Positions 44,203 through 52,477 of a DNA stretch of 64,000 bases are shown here, in pieces (position 1 is the first letter of the stretch; each line of letters opens with the position of its first letter). The translations under genes were made by a program, and so were the position numbers. The notes under the pieces are model-generated. The model was not told the DNA's origin, did not search any database, and was given only the letters and a program-made list of their open reading frames with translations. The stretch lies in NCBI RefSeq assembly GCF_011578045.1, contig NZ_CP049801.1, forward strand, positions 1,054,001 to 1,118,000. Direction: 5' to 3'. Source of the DNA: Acinetobacter shaoyimingii. GTDB lineage: Bacteria; Pseudomonadota; Gammaproteobacteria; Pseudomonadales; Moraxellaceae.

Positions 44203-44980
44203 ACCAATGACTCGTATTAATCTAGAGTGGCTCGACTAACGACTCGAATAAGTGTCTTCTATGACATTAAAATCCATCATGCAGATGTGTTTAGATTGGG
44301 ATAAGCCAAGAGATTAATCAGAGGGAGAGAAAATTAATCTGACAGTTTGAGCTCATCTAAATGAGAGACGACACATCTTGTTCTAAGAGTTTGTTTTACT
44401 CCAAGATCAAATGATGAATGGATCACCCTGAAAATGACTTTATACCCGCATGAAATATGGTGCTAGTGATCTGTAAAAGAAAGTGATTGCATGTTGATTT
44501 ATTCAACAAAATCAGATGCTTTGCTGTACATTATGTTTCTGAATGTGTCATTTGCTTAAATGATCAGCGCTTAAAAATCGACTTTTAAGGATGAAATTGA
44601 TCTTAAACAAATGAGATAAAACTAAAAATTACTTCAATAATCAGTGTTCTAATTTAATTGTTAGAGGTCATATTTATATTTAATCGCAATTTATTCGGCA
44701 TAATTGAGAAAAATCAAATCTGATGAAGTGCGATATTGAGCAACACCATAAAGAAAAAATAAAAAAAGGCTTTTGTCCTGTATTGATAAAATTTGGAATG
44801 AAATGAAAAATAAACAAATATTTTGTTAGACAAATTAAATAATAGTCATTATTTGCAAATCTAAAGGACACTTCTGCAAATGGTTCATGCATCTTTTTGG
44901 CTTACTTTTTAGTCATTCCAGATTCGTTTGTTGTTTTAAAGACATTCGATCAAATGATAAAGACAAAAAGAGAATTCGCC
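44203..44980. other. 778-base intergenic region upstream of the oxidation operon
   Basis: AT-rich, no credible gene; an open frame at 44680-44892 (-) is not supported by a ribosome site or composition. A perfect 18-bp inverted repeat at 44837-44854 is listed separately. The start of the operon probably lies between that repeat and 44981. Confidence 0.5.
44837..44854. promoter_or_regulatory. Perfect inverted repeat upstream of the hydrolase-SDR-monooxygenase operon
   Basis: AAATAAT-AGTC-ATTATTT, 7+4+7 with no mismatch, about 126 bases before the first gene of the operon. A possible repressor or activator site; the regulator is not in the window. Confidence 0.45.
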
Positions 44981-45937
44981 ATGTTACTCACACAGCCGAT
45001 TAAAAAGACCGTATCGAGATTATTATCTGCACCATTTTTTGATCCAGAAAAACAGTCAAAAAGTATTCCCATTCGTCATATGAAATTTGATTTTGATCCA
45101 AAACAGATCGATCCAAAATTTTATTTAAATGCCGAATTGGCCAGTGCATATTTTGCATCACTTTCAATTTTCTTGACCTATGGTGAAGATTTAGTGATTG
45201 ATACAGCACGCTATCATCGAGATTTTATTGATGATCCATTACTTAAACAACGCGTCACGTCTTTAATTGGGCAAGAGGCGTTACATTCTAAATTACATGA
45301 AGAGTTAAATGATGCATTTTTACAAGCAGATTTGCCTGTGAAATTATTCCGCTTTCTGGCGCATCATGTCTTTGAATATGGTTTTAACCGCTTACCACAG
45401 CCAATGAAATTATCACTCATGGCTGGGATTGAACATTTCACTGCAGTGCTCGCTGAATACATGATGAATCACGAAGAGATTTTCTTTAAATCTCAAGATG
45501 AAAAACAACGTGCAATTTGGATGTGGCACATGCTTGAAGAATCTGAGCATAAAGATATCGCCTATGATGTGTTCCAAAGCTTATCCAATAATTACGCACT
45601 TAGAATCGCAGGTTTCTTCCCAGCATTGATTACGATTTTAGGATTAATTTCAGCTGCTTCGTTGATCGTACCTTTTTATCGTAAACCATCAAATTTGATT
45701 AGTCTGACTTATTATAAAGATATGGTACGCAGTGTTGGACTGATTTTTGGTTTGAAAAATGGCGTTTACGGTAGCTCAATTGGTCATATTTTTGATTACT
45801 TGCGTCCAAGTTTTCACCCCAATGATCATGACACTTCAATCTTCCTTGAATATTACAAAGAACGTCTACTCAATCCAGTCGATGGAATTTTGACACCTTA
45901 CTTCACCAAAGAGTTTACACCTGCTTTAAAAGCATAA
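44981..45937 (+). CDS. Predicted metal-dependent hydrolase (PF10118 family)
   Basis: A 318-residue protein of the PF10118 group with likely metal ligands in IGQEALHSKLHEELND, AGIEHFTAVLAEY and MLEESEHKDIAYDVFQ (repeated E..H patterns as in ferritin-like helix bundles). It also has a hydrophobic segment (IAGFFPALITILGLISAASLIVPF) near 210-235. The reaction is unknown. I chose ATG at 44981 with AGAGA about 7 bases upstream over ATG 44897. It begins a co-directional set with an SDR and a flavin monooxygenase, gaps 52 and 2 bases. Confidence 0.78.
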   Translation: MLLTQPIKKTVSRLLSAPFFDPEKQSKSIPIRHMKFDFDPKQIDPKFYLNAELASAYFASLSIFLTYGEDLVIDTARYHRDFIDDPLLKQRVTSLIGQEALHSKLHEELNDAFLQADLPVKLFRFLAHHVFEYGFNRLPQPMKLSLMAGIEHFTAVLAEYMMNHEEIFFKSQDEKQRAIWMWHMLEESEHKDIAYDVFQSLSNNYALRIAGFFPALITILGLISAASLIVPFYRKPSNLISLTYYKDMVRSVGLIFGLKNGVYGSSIGHIFDYLRPSFHPNDHDTSIFLEYYKERLLNPVDGILTPYFTKEFTPALKA

Positions 45938-45989
45938 AATTTTTGCATGGTTTTGATGATAACGATAAAAATTTTAATGGAAAGAACAC

Positions 45990-46847
45990 ATGGGATTATT
46001 TAAAAAGAAAATCCAGCCTAGCCAAAAAGCCTATGCTGTTGTAACAGGCGCGGGTAGTGGGATTGGACGCAGCTTCGCAATGCAATTGGCTGAACGTGGT
46101 GGATCGGTAATCTGTGCTGATATCAACTTAAATGCAGCACAAGAAACAGTTGATTTGATCCAAAAACAATTTGGACCAGTTGCATTTGCGATTCAATGTG
46201 ATGTTGGAAACAAAGAAGATGTGCAAGCATTGGCTGAAAAATCAGCTGAACTTTTGAAGCATCCTGTCACGCTGCTCATTAATAATGCAGGGGTTGGACT
46301 GGGAGGTAAATTTGATGAAGTCAGTTTAGAGGATTGGCAATGGTGTATGCATGTCAATTTATGGGGCGTGATTCATGGTTGCCATTACTTCGTGCCTAAA
46401 TTTAAGCAACAAGGTTATGGTGCAATTATTAATGTGGCTTCGGCTGCAGGCTATACCGCCGCACCCGAAATGACAGCATATAACGTCACTAAATCAAGCG
46501 TTTTAGCATTGTCAGAAACATTATCCGCTGAACTGTATAGCGCTAATATCCGAGTTAATGTGCTTTGTCCAACGTTAGTTCCAACCAACATTATGAAAAA
46601 TGGTCGTTTGCCTAAGCAATATTCTGGTTTGGCGGACGATTTGCTGATGAACCATGCCTTTGTGACAAGCGATGATGTAGCCATTAAAACTTTAAATAAT
46701 TTGGATGCAGGAAAGCTATATACCATTCCGCAACCCGATGCGAAATTATTCTGGCTCATGAAGCGTATATCACCTGTTTTATACGCAAAAATGTTAGGTG
46801 TGGGTTATCCATTATTCAATAAATATATAAAACAAAAAGGAGCTTAA
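45990..46847 (+). CDS. Short-chain dehydrogenase/reductase (SDR)
   Basis: A 285-residue classical SDR: nucleotide-binding TGAGSGIG at 19-26, NNAG at 98-101, catalytic S151, Y164 and K168 (NVASAAGYTAA...AYNVTK). A longer C-terminal tail (about 40 residues, basic) resembles SDRs that act on lipophilic alcohols or ketones. It lies 2 bases before the monooxygenase gene, so the two are co-transcribed. It might supply or consume the ketone used by the monooxygenase, which is inference. Confidence 0.9.
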   Translation: MGLFKKKIQPSQKAYAVVTGAGSGIGRSFAMQLAERGGSVICADINLNAAQETVDLIQKQFGPVAFAIQCDVGNKEDVQALAEKSAELLKHPVTLLINNAGVGLGGKFDEVSLEDWQWCMHVNLWGVIHGCHYFVPKFKQQGYGAIINVASAAGYTAAPEMTAYNVTKSSVLALSETLSAELYSANIRVNVLCPTLVPTNIMKNGRLPKQYSGLADDLLMNHAFVTSDDVAIKTLNNLDAGKLYTIPQPDAKLFWLMKRISPVLYAKMLGVGYPLFNKYIKQKGA

Positions 46848-46849
46848 AC

Positions 46850-48358
46850 GTGAATAGCAAAGCAAAATTACAAGATGATATTCAGTTGAGTTCTAAAGCG
46901 AAGCAAAAAATCAAATTGTATGACACGATAGTGGTAGGCGCAGGAATTTCGGGTATTGCGGCAGCAGTTAAACTCAATGAAATTCACTATGACAATTATA
47001 TTGTGATTGAAAAGGCCAATGAGGTGGGTGGAACTTGGCGTGACAACACCTATCCAGGCTGTGGGTGTGATGTGCCTTCTGCATTATATTCATTTTCATT
47101 TTCTCCAAGTTCAAAGTGGAGTCATTTGTTCGCGCGCCAACCTGAAATTTTAGATTACTTAAAAGACGTTGCTCAAAAATTCGATTTGTATAAAAAAATC
47201 CAATTTGACACTTCAATGGATGAGGCAGTTTGGAATGAAAAGGAAAATCTTTGGGAGCTTGAAACATCGAAAGGGCACATGCGTGCAAAGACCGTAATTT
47301 TTACCACGGGGCCAATTACTGAACCTCAAATGCCAAAAGTTAAAGGGATTGAAAGCTTTAAAGGTGAAATGTTTCACTCCGCTCGTTGGAATCATGATTA
47401 TGATTTACGTGGCAAACGTATCGCTGTGATTGGAACAGGCGCTTCTGCAATCCAATTTGTTCCTCAAATTCAGCCTTTGGCAAAAGAACTCTACGTTTTT
47501 CAACGCACAGCGCCTTGGGTGTTACCAAAACCAGATATGGATCTAGGGAATTCATTACAATCCTTCATTGAGCGTTTTCCAAAGATTCAGCAAACGTGGC
47601 GTGGTGCGGTTTCACAATCACTTAATTTGATTAATTTAGGTCTACGTAATCCAGGTTTTTTAGAACCCGTTAATTTTCTAGGTAAAAAACTACTCAATTT
47701 ACAAATCAAAGATGAACAATTGCGTAAAGATGTCACGCCGAATTTTTCTATTGGTTGTAAGCGATTATTGTTTGCCAATAATTATTATCCTGCTTTACAA
47801 GCGGAGAATACGCATTTGATTCCACACGGTTTGGTTGAGCTCGATGGAAATACGGTGATCTCAGCCAATGGTGATCGACATGAAGTTGACGTCATTATTT
47901 GGGGAACAGGATTTGAAGTTGCACACCCTCCAATTGGTAAAAAAATTAAAAATACCAAAGGGCAAGTATTAGCAGAACTATGGAAAGATAGCTCACCAGA
48001 AGCCTACTTGGGTGCGAGTATCAAAGACATTCCAAATGCATTTTTAGTCTTAGGACCGAACATTCTGGTGTATGACTCATTTATTGGTATTGCTGAAGCG
48101 CAGATCAATTATATTGTGGATGGTTTGAGAAAGCTGAAGGAGCAGGGCATTAAACGAATTGAAATTCGACCTGAAGTGTTGAAATTTCATAATGTGCGAG
48201 TACAACAGCATCTTCAAACTACTGTCTTTAATGCAGGCGGATGCAAAAGTTATTATCTAGATCAAAATGGACGAAACTTCGCAGCATGGCCTTGGTCATT
48301 AAAAGAGTTAAAGCGCCGTTTGAAAGCGTTTAGCCTTGATGATTATGAATATGTTTAA
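46850..48358 (+). CDS. Baeyer-Villiger-type FAD/NADPH monooxygenase
   Basis: A 502-residue flavin monooxygenase. It has the FAD-binding VVGAGISGIAAA (28-39), the NADPH-binding VIGTGASAIQFV (193-204) and the Baeyer-Villiger fingerprint FxGxxxHxxxW (F170, G172, H176, W180) at 170-180. GTWRDNTYPGCGCDVP is the flavin-pocket motif. Such enzymes insert oxygen next to a ketone; the substrate is unknown. Start GTG 46850-46852 with AAGGAG about 8 bases upstream. It ends a three-gene operon and meets a terminator. Confidence 0.92.
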   Translation: MNSKAKLQDDIQLSSKAKQKIKLYDTIVVGAGISGIAAAVKLNEIHYDNYIVIEKANEVGGTWRDNTYPGCGCDVPSALYSFSFSPSSKWSHLFARQPEILDYLKDVAQKFDLYKKIQFDTSMDEAVWNEKENLWELETSKGHMRAKTVIFTTGPITEPQMPKVKGIESFKGEMFHSARWNHDYDLRGKRIAVIGTGASAIQFVPQIQPLAKELYVFQRTAPWVLPKPDMDLGNSLQSFIERFPKIQQTWRGAVSQSLNLINLGLRNPGFLEPVNFLGKKLLNLQIKDEQLRKDVTPNFSIGCKRLLFANNYYPALQAENTHLIPHGLVELDGNTVISANGDRHEVDVIIWGTGFEVAHPPIGKKIKNTKGQVLAELWKDSSPEAYLGASIKDIPNAFLVLGPNILVYDSFIGIAEAQINYIVDGLRKLKEQGIKRIEIRPEVLKFHNVRVQQHLQTTVFNAGGCKSYYLDQNGRNFAAWPWSLKELKRRLKAFSLDDYEYV

Positions 48359-48368
48359 TTGCTAATTG

Positions 48369-48401
48369 AAATAAGCCTTGTGGATACAAGGCTTATTTAT
48401 T
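48369..48401. terminator. Terminator between the monooxygenase and the DUF2236 oxygenase
   Basis: AATAAGCCTTGT-gga-ACAAGGCTTATT-like stem (ATAAGCCTTGTGGATACAAGGCTTAT), followed by T-rich sequence; it serves both convergent genes. Confidence 0.75.
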
Positions 48402-49239
48402 TCATTCGTTTTTTAGCTTGTGATGGTGGTAAATATGGAAGAGGAAACCAATGTCCTAACTTAGCTAGCAATTTTAAAAAGAATCGTTGTTTAAAGCTTA
48501 GTCTTAGGTGTTTAAGAGAAGGCATGGTTTTTACGTATTCTGGCGCAATTTCAATTGCCGCTTTGACCATCAGGATTTGTAGCCATTTCAAAGGGCGCGG
48601 TAAAATATCTGCTGTTTGCATAATATGCACAAATTCTGCCAAGATTTTACTATCCGTGAGTCTGGGTTGGGTTTGCGCATAGAGTTCCTCCCATTCTTTC
48701 CACGAATAGGGTAAGTCTTTGGCGCCATAAAGTTGAGCAGCGGTTTGCCCCTCAATAAAAGCCAAATCTTTTTCAATTTTTCTTAAGGGTTCGACGAACG
48801 CTGAATAAGCTTCTGTAAACCCAAATAGCGCTGTAGCTTGAACCCAAGTGAGTAGTTCAGGATCATTAGCACGATAGGCTTGCCCTAAAAAATTAATCCC
48901 TTGAACTTGATCATGCATTTTGACGACACGTGCAATCATTTGCTCAGCAATTTCTTTAGGCGCATAAACCGTGACCATGGCTGCATAACCAGTACGATGT
49001 AAGCGACCAAAAGTATCTGTCTTAAAATTACTATGATTCCAAACACCAGAAGCAACTGAAGGTTCAGTAAGTTCTAATAAAACTGCTGTAATGCCACCAA
49101 TATATAAAGATACTGGGTTGGAAAAAATTCTCCATGAGATTCCATGATGTGGAGTAAGTGCAGGGCTACCTTTGGGTTCGCTAAAGTTGTAATTCATGCC
49201 TCTGGGAGGAGTCACAAATTTTTTTACAGTCAAAAACAT
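48397..49239 (-). CDS. Oxygenase of the MpaB/DUF2236 family
   Basis: A 280-residue haem-type oxygenase-like protein of the MpaB (DUF2236) family. Visible marks are ISWRIFSNPVSLYIGGITAVLLELTEPSVASGVWNHSNF (34-72), the GRLHRTGYAAMVTVY segment and the HDQVQGIN histidine, then LLTWVQATALFGFTEAYSAF. Members include fungal and bacterial proteins that oxidise lipophilic compounds; the substrate here is unknown. It is convergent with the monooxygenase operon, suggesting a shared theme of hydrophobic substrate oxidation. Confidence 0.88.
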   Translation of the reverse strand: MFLTVKKFVTPPRGMNYNFSEPKGSPALTPHHGISWRIFSNPVSLYIGGITAVLLELTEPSVASGVWNHSNFKTDTFGRLHRTGYAAMVTVYAPKEIAEQMIARVVKMHDQVQGINFLGQAYRANDPELLTWVQATALFGFTEAYSAFVEPLRKIEKDLAFIEGQTAAQLYGAKDLPYSWKEWEELYAQTQPRLTDSKILAEFVHIMQTADILPRPLKWLQILMVKAAIEIAPEYVKTMPSLKHLRLSFKQRFFLKLLAKLGHWFPLPYLPPSQAKKRMK

Positions 49240-49317
49240 ATTGGATTAAATTATTTTTAATTAATACTTATCATAAATTCTATTGTTCAGCTGGTCTGTA
49301 ATTTTTGTTAGACGGAA

Positions 49318-49350
49318 TAAAAAAACCACCCAGAAGGGTGGCTTTTTTTG
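49318..49350 (-). terminator. Terminator of gltA
   Basis: On the minus strand AAAAAAAGCCACCC-ttct-GGGTGGTTTTTTT, about 20 bases past the gltA stop. It also lies 79 bases before the start of the co-directional DUF2236 gene. Confidence 0.9.
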
Positions 49351-49369
49351 GTTTTTAATTCGAAATGAA

Positions 49370-50647
49370 TTAACGACCTTGGATATCGCGTTGAGTTTCG
49401 CCAGTGTAAAGCTGACGAGGACGACCGATTTTGTAAGGAGCGCTGTGCATTTCGATCCAGTGGCTGATCCAACCAACAGTACGAGCAAGAGCGAAGATTA
49501 CAGTGAACATTTCTGTTGGGATACCAATCGCTTTAAGGATGATACCTGAGTAGAAGTCAACGTTCGGGTAAAGGTTACGTTTAACGAAGTATTCGTCAGA
49601 CAACGCAATGCGTTCAAGTTCCATTGCAAGTGCAAGTTGAGGATCATTGATACCAAGTGCACTTAACACTTCGTCGCAAGTCTCTTTCATTACTTTCGCA
49701 CGTGGATCGAAGTTTTTGTAAACACGGTGACCGAAGCCCATGAGTTTAACTTCTTTAGTTTTCACTTTTTCCATGAAGCCAGCAACGTTTTCTACAGTGC
49801 CGATTTCGTCAAGCATTTTAAGAACAGCTTCGTTTGCGCCACCGTGAGCAGGTCCCCAAAGTGCAGCAATACCCGCAGCGATACATGCATATGGGTTCGC
49901 GCCAGTAGAGCCAGCTAAACGTACTGTAGATGTAGAAGCGTTTTGTTCGTGGTCAGCATGAAGCGTAAAGATACGGTCCATTGCTTTAGCAAGAATTGGG
50001 TCAACTTTGTAGTCACGGTCAGCTGGAGTAGCAAACATCATGTACAAGAAGTTTTCTGCATAGCTTAAGTCATTACGTGGGTAAACAAACGGTTGACCGA
50101 TTGTGTACTTATACGTCCAAGCAGCTAAAGTTGGTACTTTAGCGATTAAGCGAATTGCAGTGATTTCACGGTGGTCAACATTTTCAGCATCAAAACCGTT
50201 GTGATAGAACGCAGAAAGCGCACCAACAACACCACACATCACTGCCATAGGATGTGCATCACGACGGAAACCGTTGAAGAAGCGGCTTACTTGGTCGTGA
50301 ACCATAGTGTGGTTACGTACTTTCGCATCAAATTCTTTCTTTTGCTCAGCAGTTGGAAGGTCGCCATTTAATAATAAATAGCAAGTTTCTAAGTAGTCTG
50401 CTTTCGTTGCAAGTTGGTCAATTGGGTAACCACGGTGTAAAAGAACACCTTTACCGCCATCAATGAAAGTGATTTTTGACTCGCACGCTGCAGTCGAGAC
50501 AAAACCAGGATCAAAAGTGAAGTGACCAGCGGCCAACACATCTTTAACGTCAATTACATCTGGGCCCAATGTACCACTGTAGATTGGTAATTCAATTTCT
50601 TTGCCATCAAGTTGTAAAACGGCTTTTTTGCCAGTTGCTTCAGACAT
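49370..50647 (-). CDS. gltA: Citrate synthase GltA (type II)
   Basis: GltA condenses acetyl-CoA and oxaloacetate, the entry to the TCA cycle. The 425-residue protein belongs to the allosteric, NADH-sensitive type II of gammaproteobacteria. Catalytic histidines are in [21 protein letters not shown] and [14 protein letters not shown], the aspartate in [18 protein letters not shown]. The ribosome site AGGAG lies about 10 bases before ATG 50645-50647. It faces away from sdhCDAB across a 1 kb regulatory gap. The only cycle enzymes missing from this window are aconitase, isocitrate dehydrogenase, fumarase and malate dehydrogenase. Confidence 0.98.
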   Translation of the reverse strand: MSEATGKKAVLQLDGKEIELPIYSGTLGPDVIDVKDVLAAGHFTFDPGFVSTAACESKITFIDGGKGVLLHRGYPIDQLATKADYLETCYLLLNGDLPTAEQKKEFDAKVRNHTMVHDQVSRFFNGFRRDAHPMAVMCGVVGALSAFYHNGFDAENVDHREITAIRLIAKVPTLAAWTYKYTIGQPFVYPRNDLSYAENFLYMMFATPADRDYKVDPILAKAMDRIFTLHADHEQNASTSTVRLAGSTGANPYACIAAGIAALWGPAHGGANEAVLKMLDEIGTVENVAGFMEKVKTKEVKLMGFGHRVYKNFDPRAKVMKETCDEVLSALGINDPQLALAMELERIALSDEYFVKRNLYPNVDFYSGIILKAIGIPTEMFTVIFALARTVGWISHWIEMHSAPYKIGRPRQLYTGETQRDIQGR

Positions 50648-51119
50648 TCAATAGATCTCCTGTCCTGGTGAATGTTTTATCTAACGTCGATATAGATCTG
50701 TGTAGTGATCGAGTTAGACGGATCAAAATTTGCATTAAGCTTAGTGAGTAACAAAAAATTGTCAATTATACTTATGGATACAAATAACAAATTCACTTGC
50801 CAAAAAGAGTGAGAGAACTCAACTAAGGGCGAAGTATGTTTCACTGTTGCCGCAGTATCATAAGGTAATTTTATGCAAAGTTGCAGTATAAAAAATAGTC
50901 GCTGTATGTCATTTATGCATTTTATTTCGTTCAATTTGAAGATATTGATATCGTTTTAGATTTTATTCCGACCAATTTGGATGGAAAATTCCTTGGTTTT
51001 ACAATTATTAGAGCGTTAAAATAGGTTGTTTTTTAAGCAAAAATGATCTTGAAATATTTCTTTGCATTTTGCTGATTGATTGGTTAAAAAATAACTTATT
51101 TTTAAGTTTGTTTGTGCTA

Positions 51120-51133
51120 AAAATGATCATTTT
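51120..51133. promoter_or_regulatory. 14-bp perfect palindrome AAAATGATCATTTT
   Basis: Perfect symmetry around TGATCA in the gltA-sdhC gap. A second AAAAATGATC lies about 80 bases to the left. Possible regulator site; in AT-rich DNA such a match could also arise by chance. Confidence 0.3.
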
Positions 51134-51572
51134 GTGTGAAAAAATAAAATCAATAGATCAAAAAACAGACATTTAAAATAAAAAATATAATTAAAACATC
51201 AATTATTCACAAACTAAGTTGTTATTTCTCTTAAATATGTATTAAGTCAAATCATTTTTGGCAATGTCAATATTTTGAAAATAAATAAAAGGGGGTGTTG
51301 TTGATTGATAAAGCACCGTTATTACTGGCTTTGCGGTGAACTTCCAAATTATCCAAGCGCTGTTTAAATTCATGACTGCTAAGTTGTGCTTTAGTCTATG
51401 AAGATTAAAAAAACAAACAAACATTTTTTCTATGTCTGAATGAATGAAATTATTATTGAAAAATATAGGTTTAGTTTAAGAAAATGGGTTTTATTTAGAG
51501 GTTAAAATATCACTTTAAATGTAAATGATTCTTATTTAAGTGCTTTTTACGCTTTTGTAAAAATCCACCTGT

Positions 51573-51602
51573 TTGTAATTTCATAGTTGACGTTTTATAA
51601 TT
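51573..51602 (+). promoter_or_regulatory. Candidate sdhC promoter
   Basis: TTGTAA (51573-51578), 18-base spacer, TATAAT (51597-51602). A TTGACG at 51588-51593 could form an overlapping second promoter with TTTATA at 51612-51617. Either gives a leader of about 100 bases. Confidence 0.4.
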
Positions 51603-51620
51603 TCGATGTCATTTATAGGT

Positions 51621-51690
51621 TCAGGCGATTGCTTGCCTGACAATGCCAGCTTTCCTTCGAATTAATTCCAACAAACTCCGGATGGAGTTT
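51621..51690 (+). promoter_or_regulatory. Two hairpins in the sdhC leader
   Basis: TCAGGC-gattgctt-GCCTGA (51621-51640) and AACTCC-ggat-GGAGTT followed by TTTAC (51674-51692). The second resembles a short terminator and ends about 10 bases before the sdhC ribosome site, so it may act as an attenuator or protect the mRNA. Confidence 0.45.
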
Positions 51691-51710
51691 TTACTTACAG
51701 GATGCCCGCT

Positions 51711-52100
51711 GTGAAAAGCAACAGACCTGTCAATTTGTCCATGGGTCAAGTTTTAGATGTAAACTTAAAATCCCCTGTGGCAATTGCATCAATTCTACAC
51801 CGTCTTTCTGGTGTCATCGTATTTTTACTCGTACCGGTTCTATTGTGGCTCTTAGACAAATCATTGTCTTCGCCAGAGGGATTTGCTGAGGTTCAGGCAA
51901 TCTTTGGTGGCTTCATTGTACGTTTTATCGTATGGGTATTTGTAGCCGGCCTCATCTTCCACTTCATCGCTGGTGTTAAGCATTTACTTGCTGATATGGG
52001 CTTTGCTGAAGAGTTAGAGAGTGGTCGTCTTGCAGCTACAATTTCATTAATCTTGTCTGCGATTGGTATCATTGCAGCATTTGTATGGATTGTTCTCTAA
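51711..52100 (+). CDS. sdhC: Succinate dehydrogenase cytochrome b556 subunit SdhC
   Basis: SdhC anchors the complex in the inner membrane and helps bind haem b and ubiquinone. The 129-residue protein has three hydrophobic helices and the conserved RPVNL start and SxxHRxSG motif (ASILHRLSGVIVF, with the haem/quinone-region histidine and serine); the other likely haem ligand is in FIAGVKHLLADMG. I start at GTG 51711 because AGGA is 8 bases upstream and Pseudomonas SdhC begins MKSKRPVNL; ATG at 51702 overlaps the ribosome site. sdhD overlaps by 1 base. Confidence 0.92.
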   Translation: MKSNRPVNLSMGQVLDVNLKSPVAIASILHRLSGVIVFLLVPVLLWLLDKSLSSPEGFAEVQAIFGGFIVRFIVWVFVAGLIFHFIAGVKHLLADMGFAEELESGRLAATISLILSAIGIIAAFVWIVL

Positions 52101-52465
52101 TGAAAAGTGCTACAGGTTTAACGGGTTCAGGTTCTCGCGATTGGTTTATCCAACGTGTAAGCGCTGTCGTATTAGCAGTTTATACAGTTGTTGTCTTCGG
52201 TTGGATTCTTTGCAATGGCGGATTCAACTATGAACAGTGGTTCGGCTTTATGATGACATTACCAATGAAGATTTTATCTTTGTTGGCGGTCTTATCACTT
52301 GTTGCACACGCTTGGATCGGTATGTGGCAAGTATTCACTGACTATGTGACTACTCGTCAGATGGGTCCTTCAGCTTCAGGTCTACGCCTTGTGCTGACTT
52401 CAGCAGTCATTATTGCTGTATTTGCATACGCAATCTGGGCAATCCAGATTTTTTGGGCAAATTGA
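52100..52465 (+). CDS. sdhD: Succinate dehydrogenase membrane anchor subunit SdhD
   Basis: SdhD is the second membrane anchor. The 121-residue protein has three helices, the DWFIQRVSAVVLAVYTVVV start (residues 15-33), and the haem-ligand histidine in LVAHAWIGMWQVFTDY. The ATG overlaps the sdhC stop (TAATG), so translation is coupled; the longer frame start five codons earlier lies inside sdhC. It is 12 bases before sdhA. Confidence 0.93.
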   Translation: MKSATGLTGSGSRDWFIQRVSAVVLAVYTVVVFGWILCNGGFNYEQWFGFMMTLPMKILSLLAVLSLVAHAWIGMWQVFTDYVTTRQMGPSASGLRLVLTSAVIIAVFAYAIWAIQIFWAN

Positions 52466-52477
52466 TAGGAAAATATC

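Larger units (their letters stand above)
50648..51710. other. 1.06 kb regulatory interval between gltA and sdhCDAB
   Basis: Very AT-rich, no credible gene. On the gltA side the minus strand shows TATAAT (50765-50770) next to TTGACA (50760-50765), candidates for overlapping promoters. Toward sdhC there is a 14-bp palindrome at 51120-51133, a Fur-box-like AT-rich stretch near 51517-51538, a promoter and two leader hairpins. The long gap suggests multi-factor control of both operons. Confidence 0.5.

Noticed and set aside
51242..51424. 60-codon minus-strand frame in the gltA-sdhC gap
   Set aside because: No ribosome site, no family resemblance and skewed AT-driven composition.
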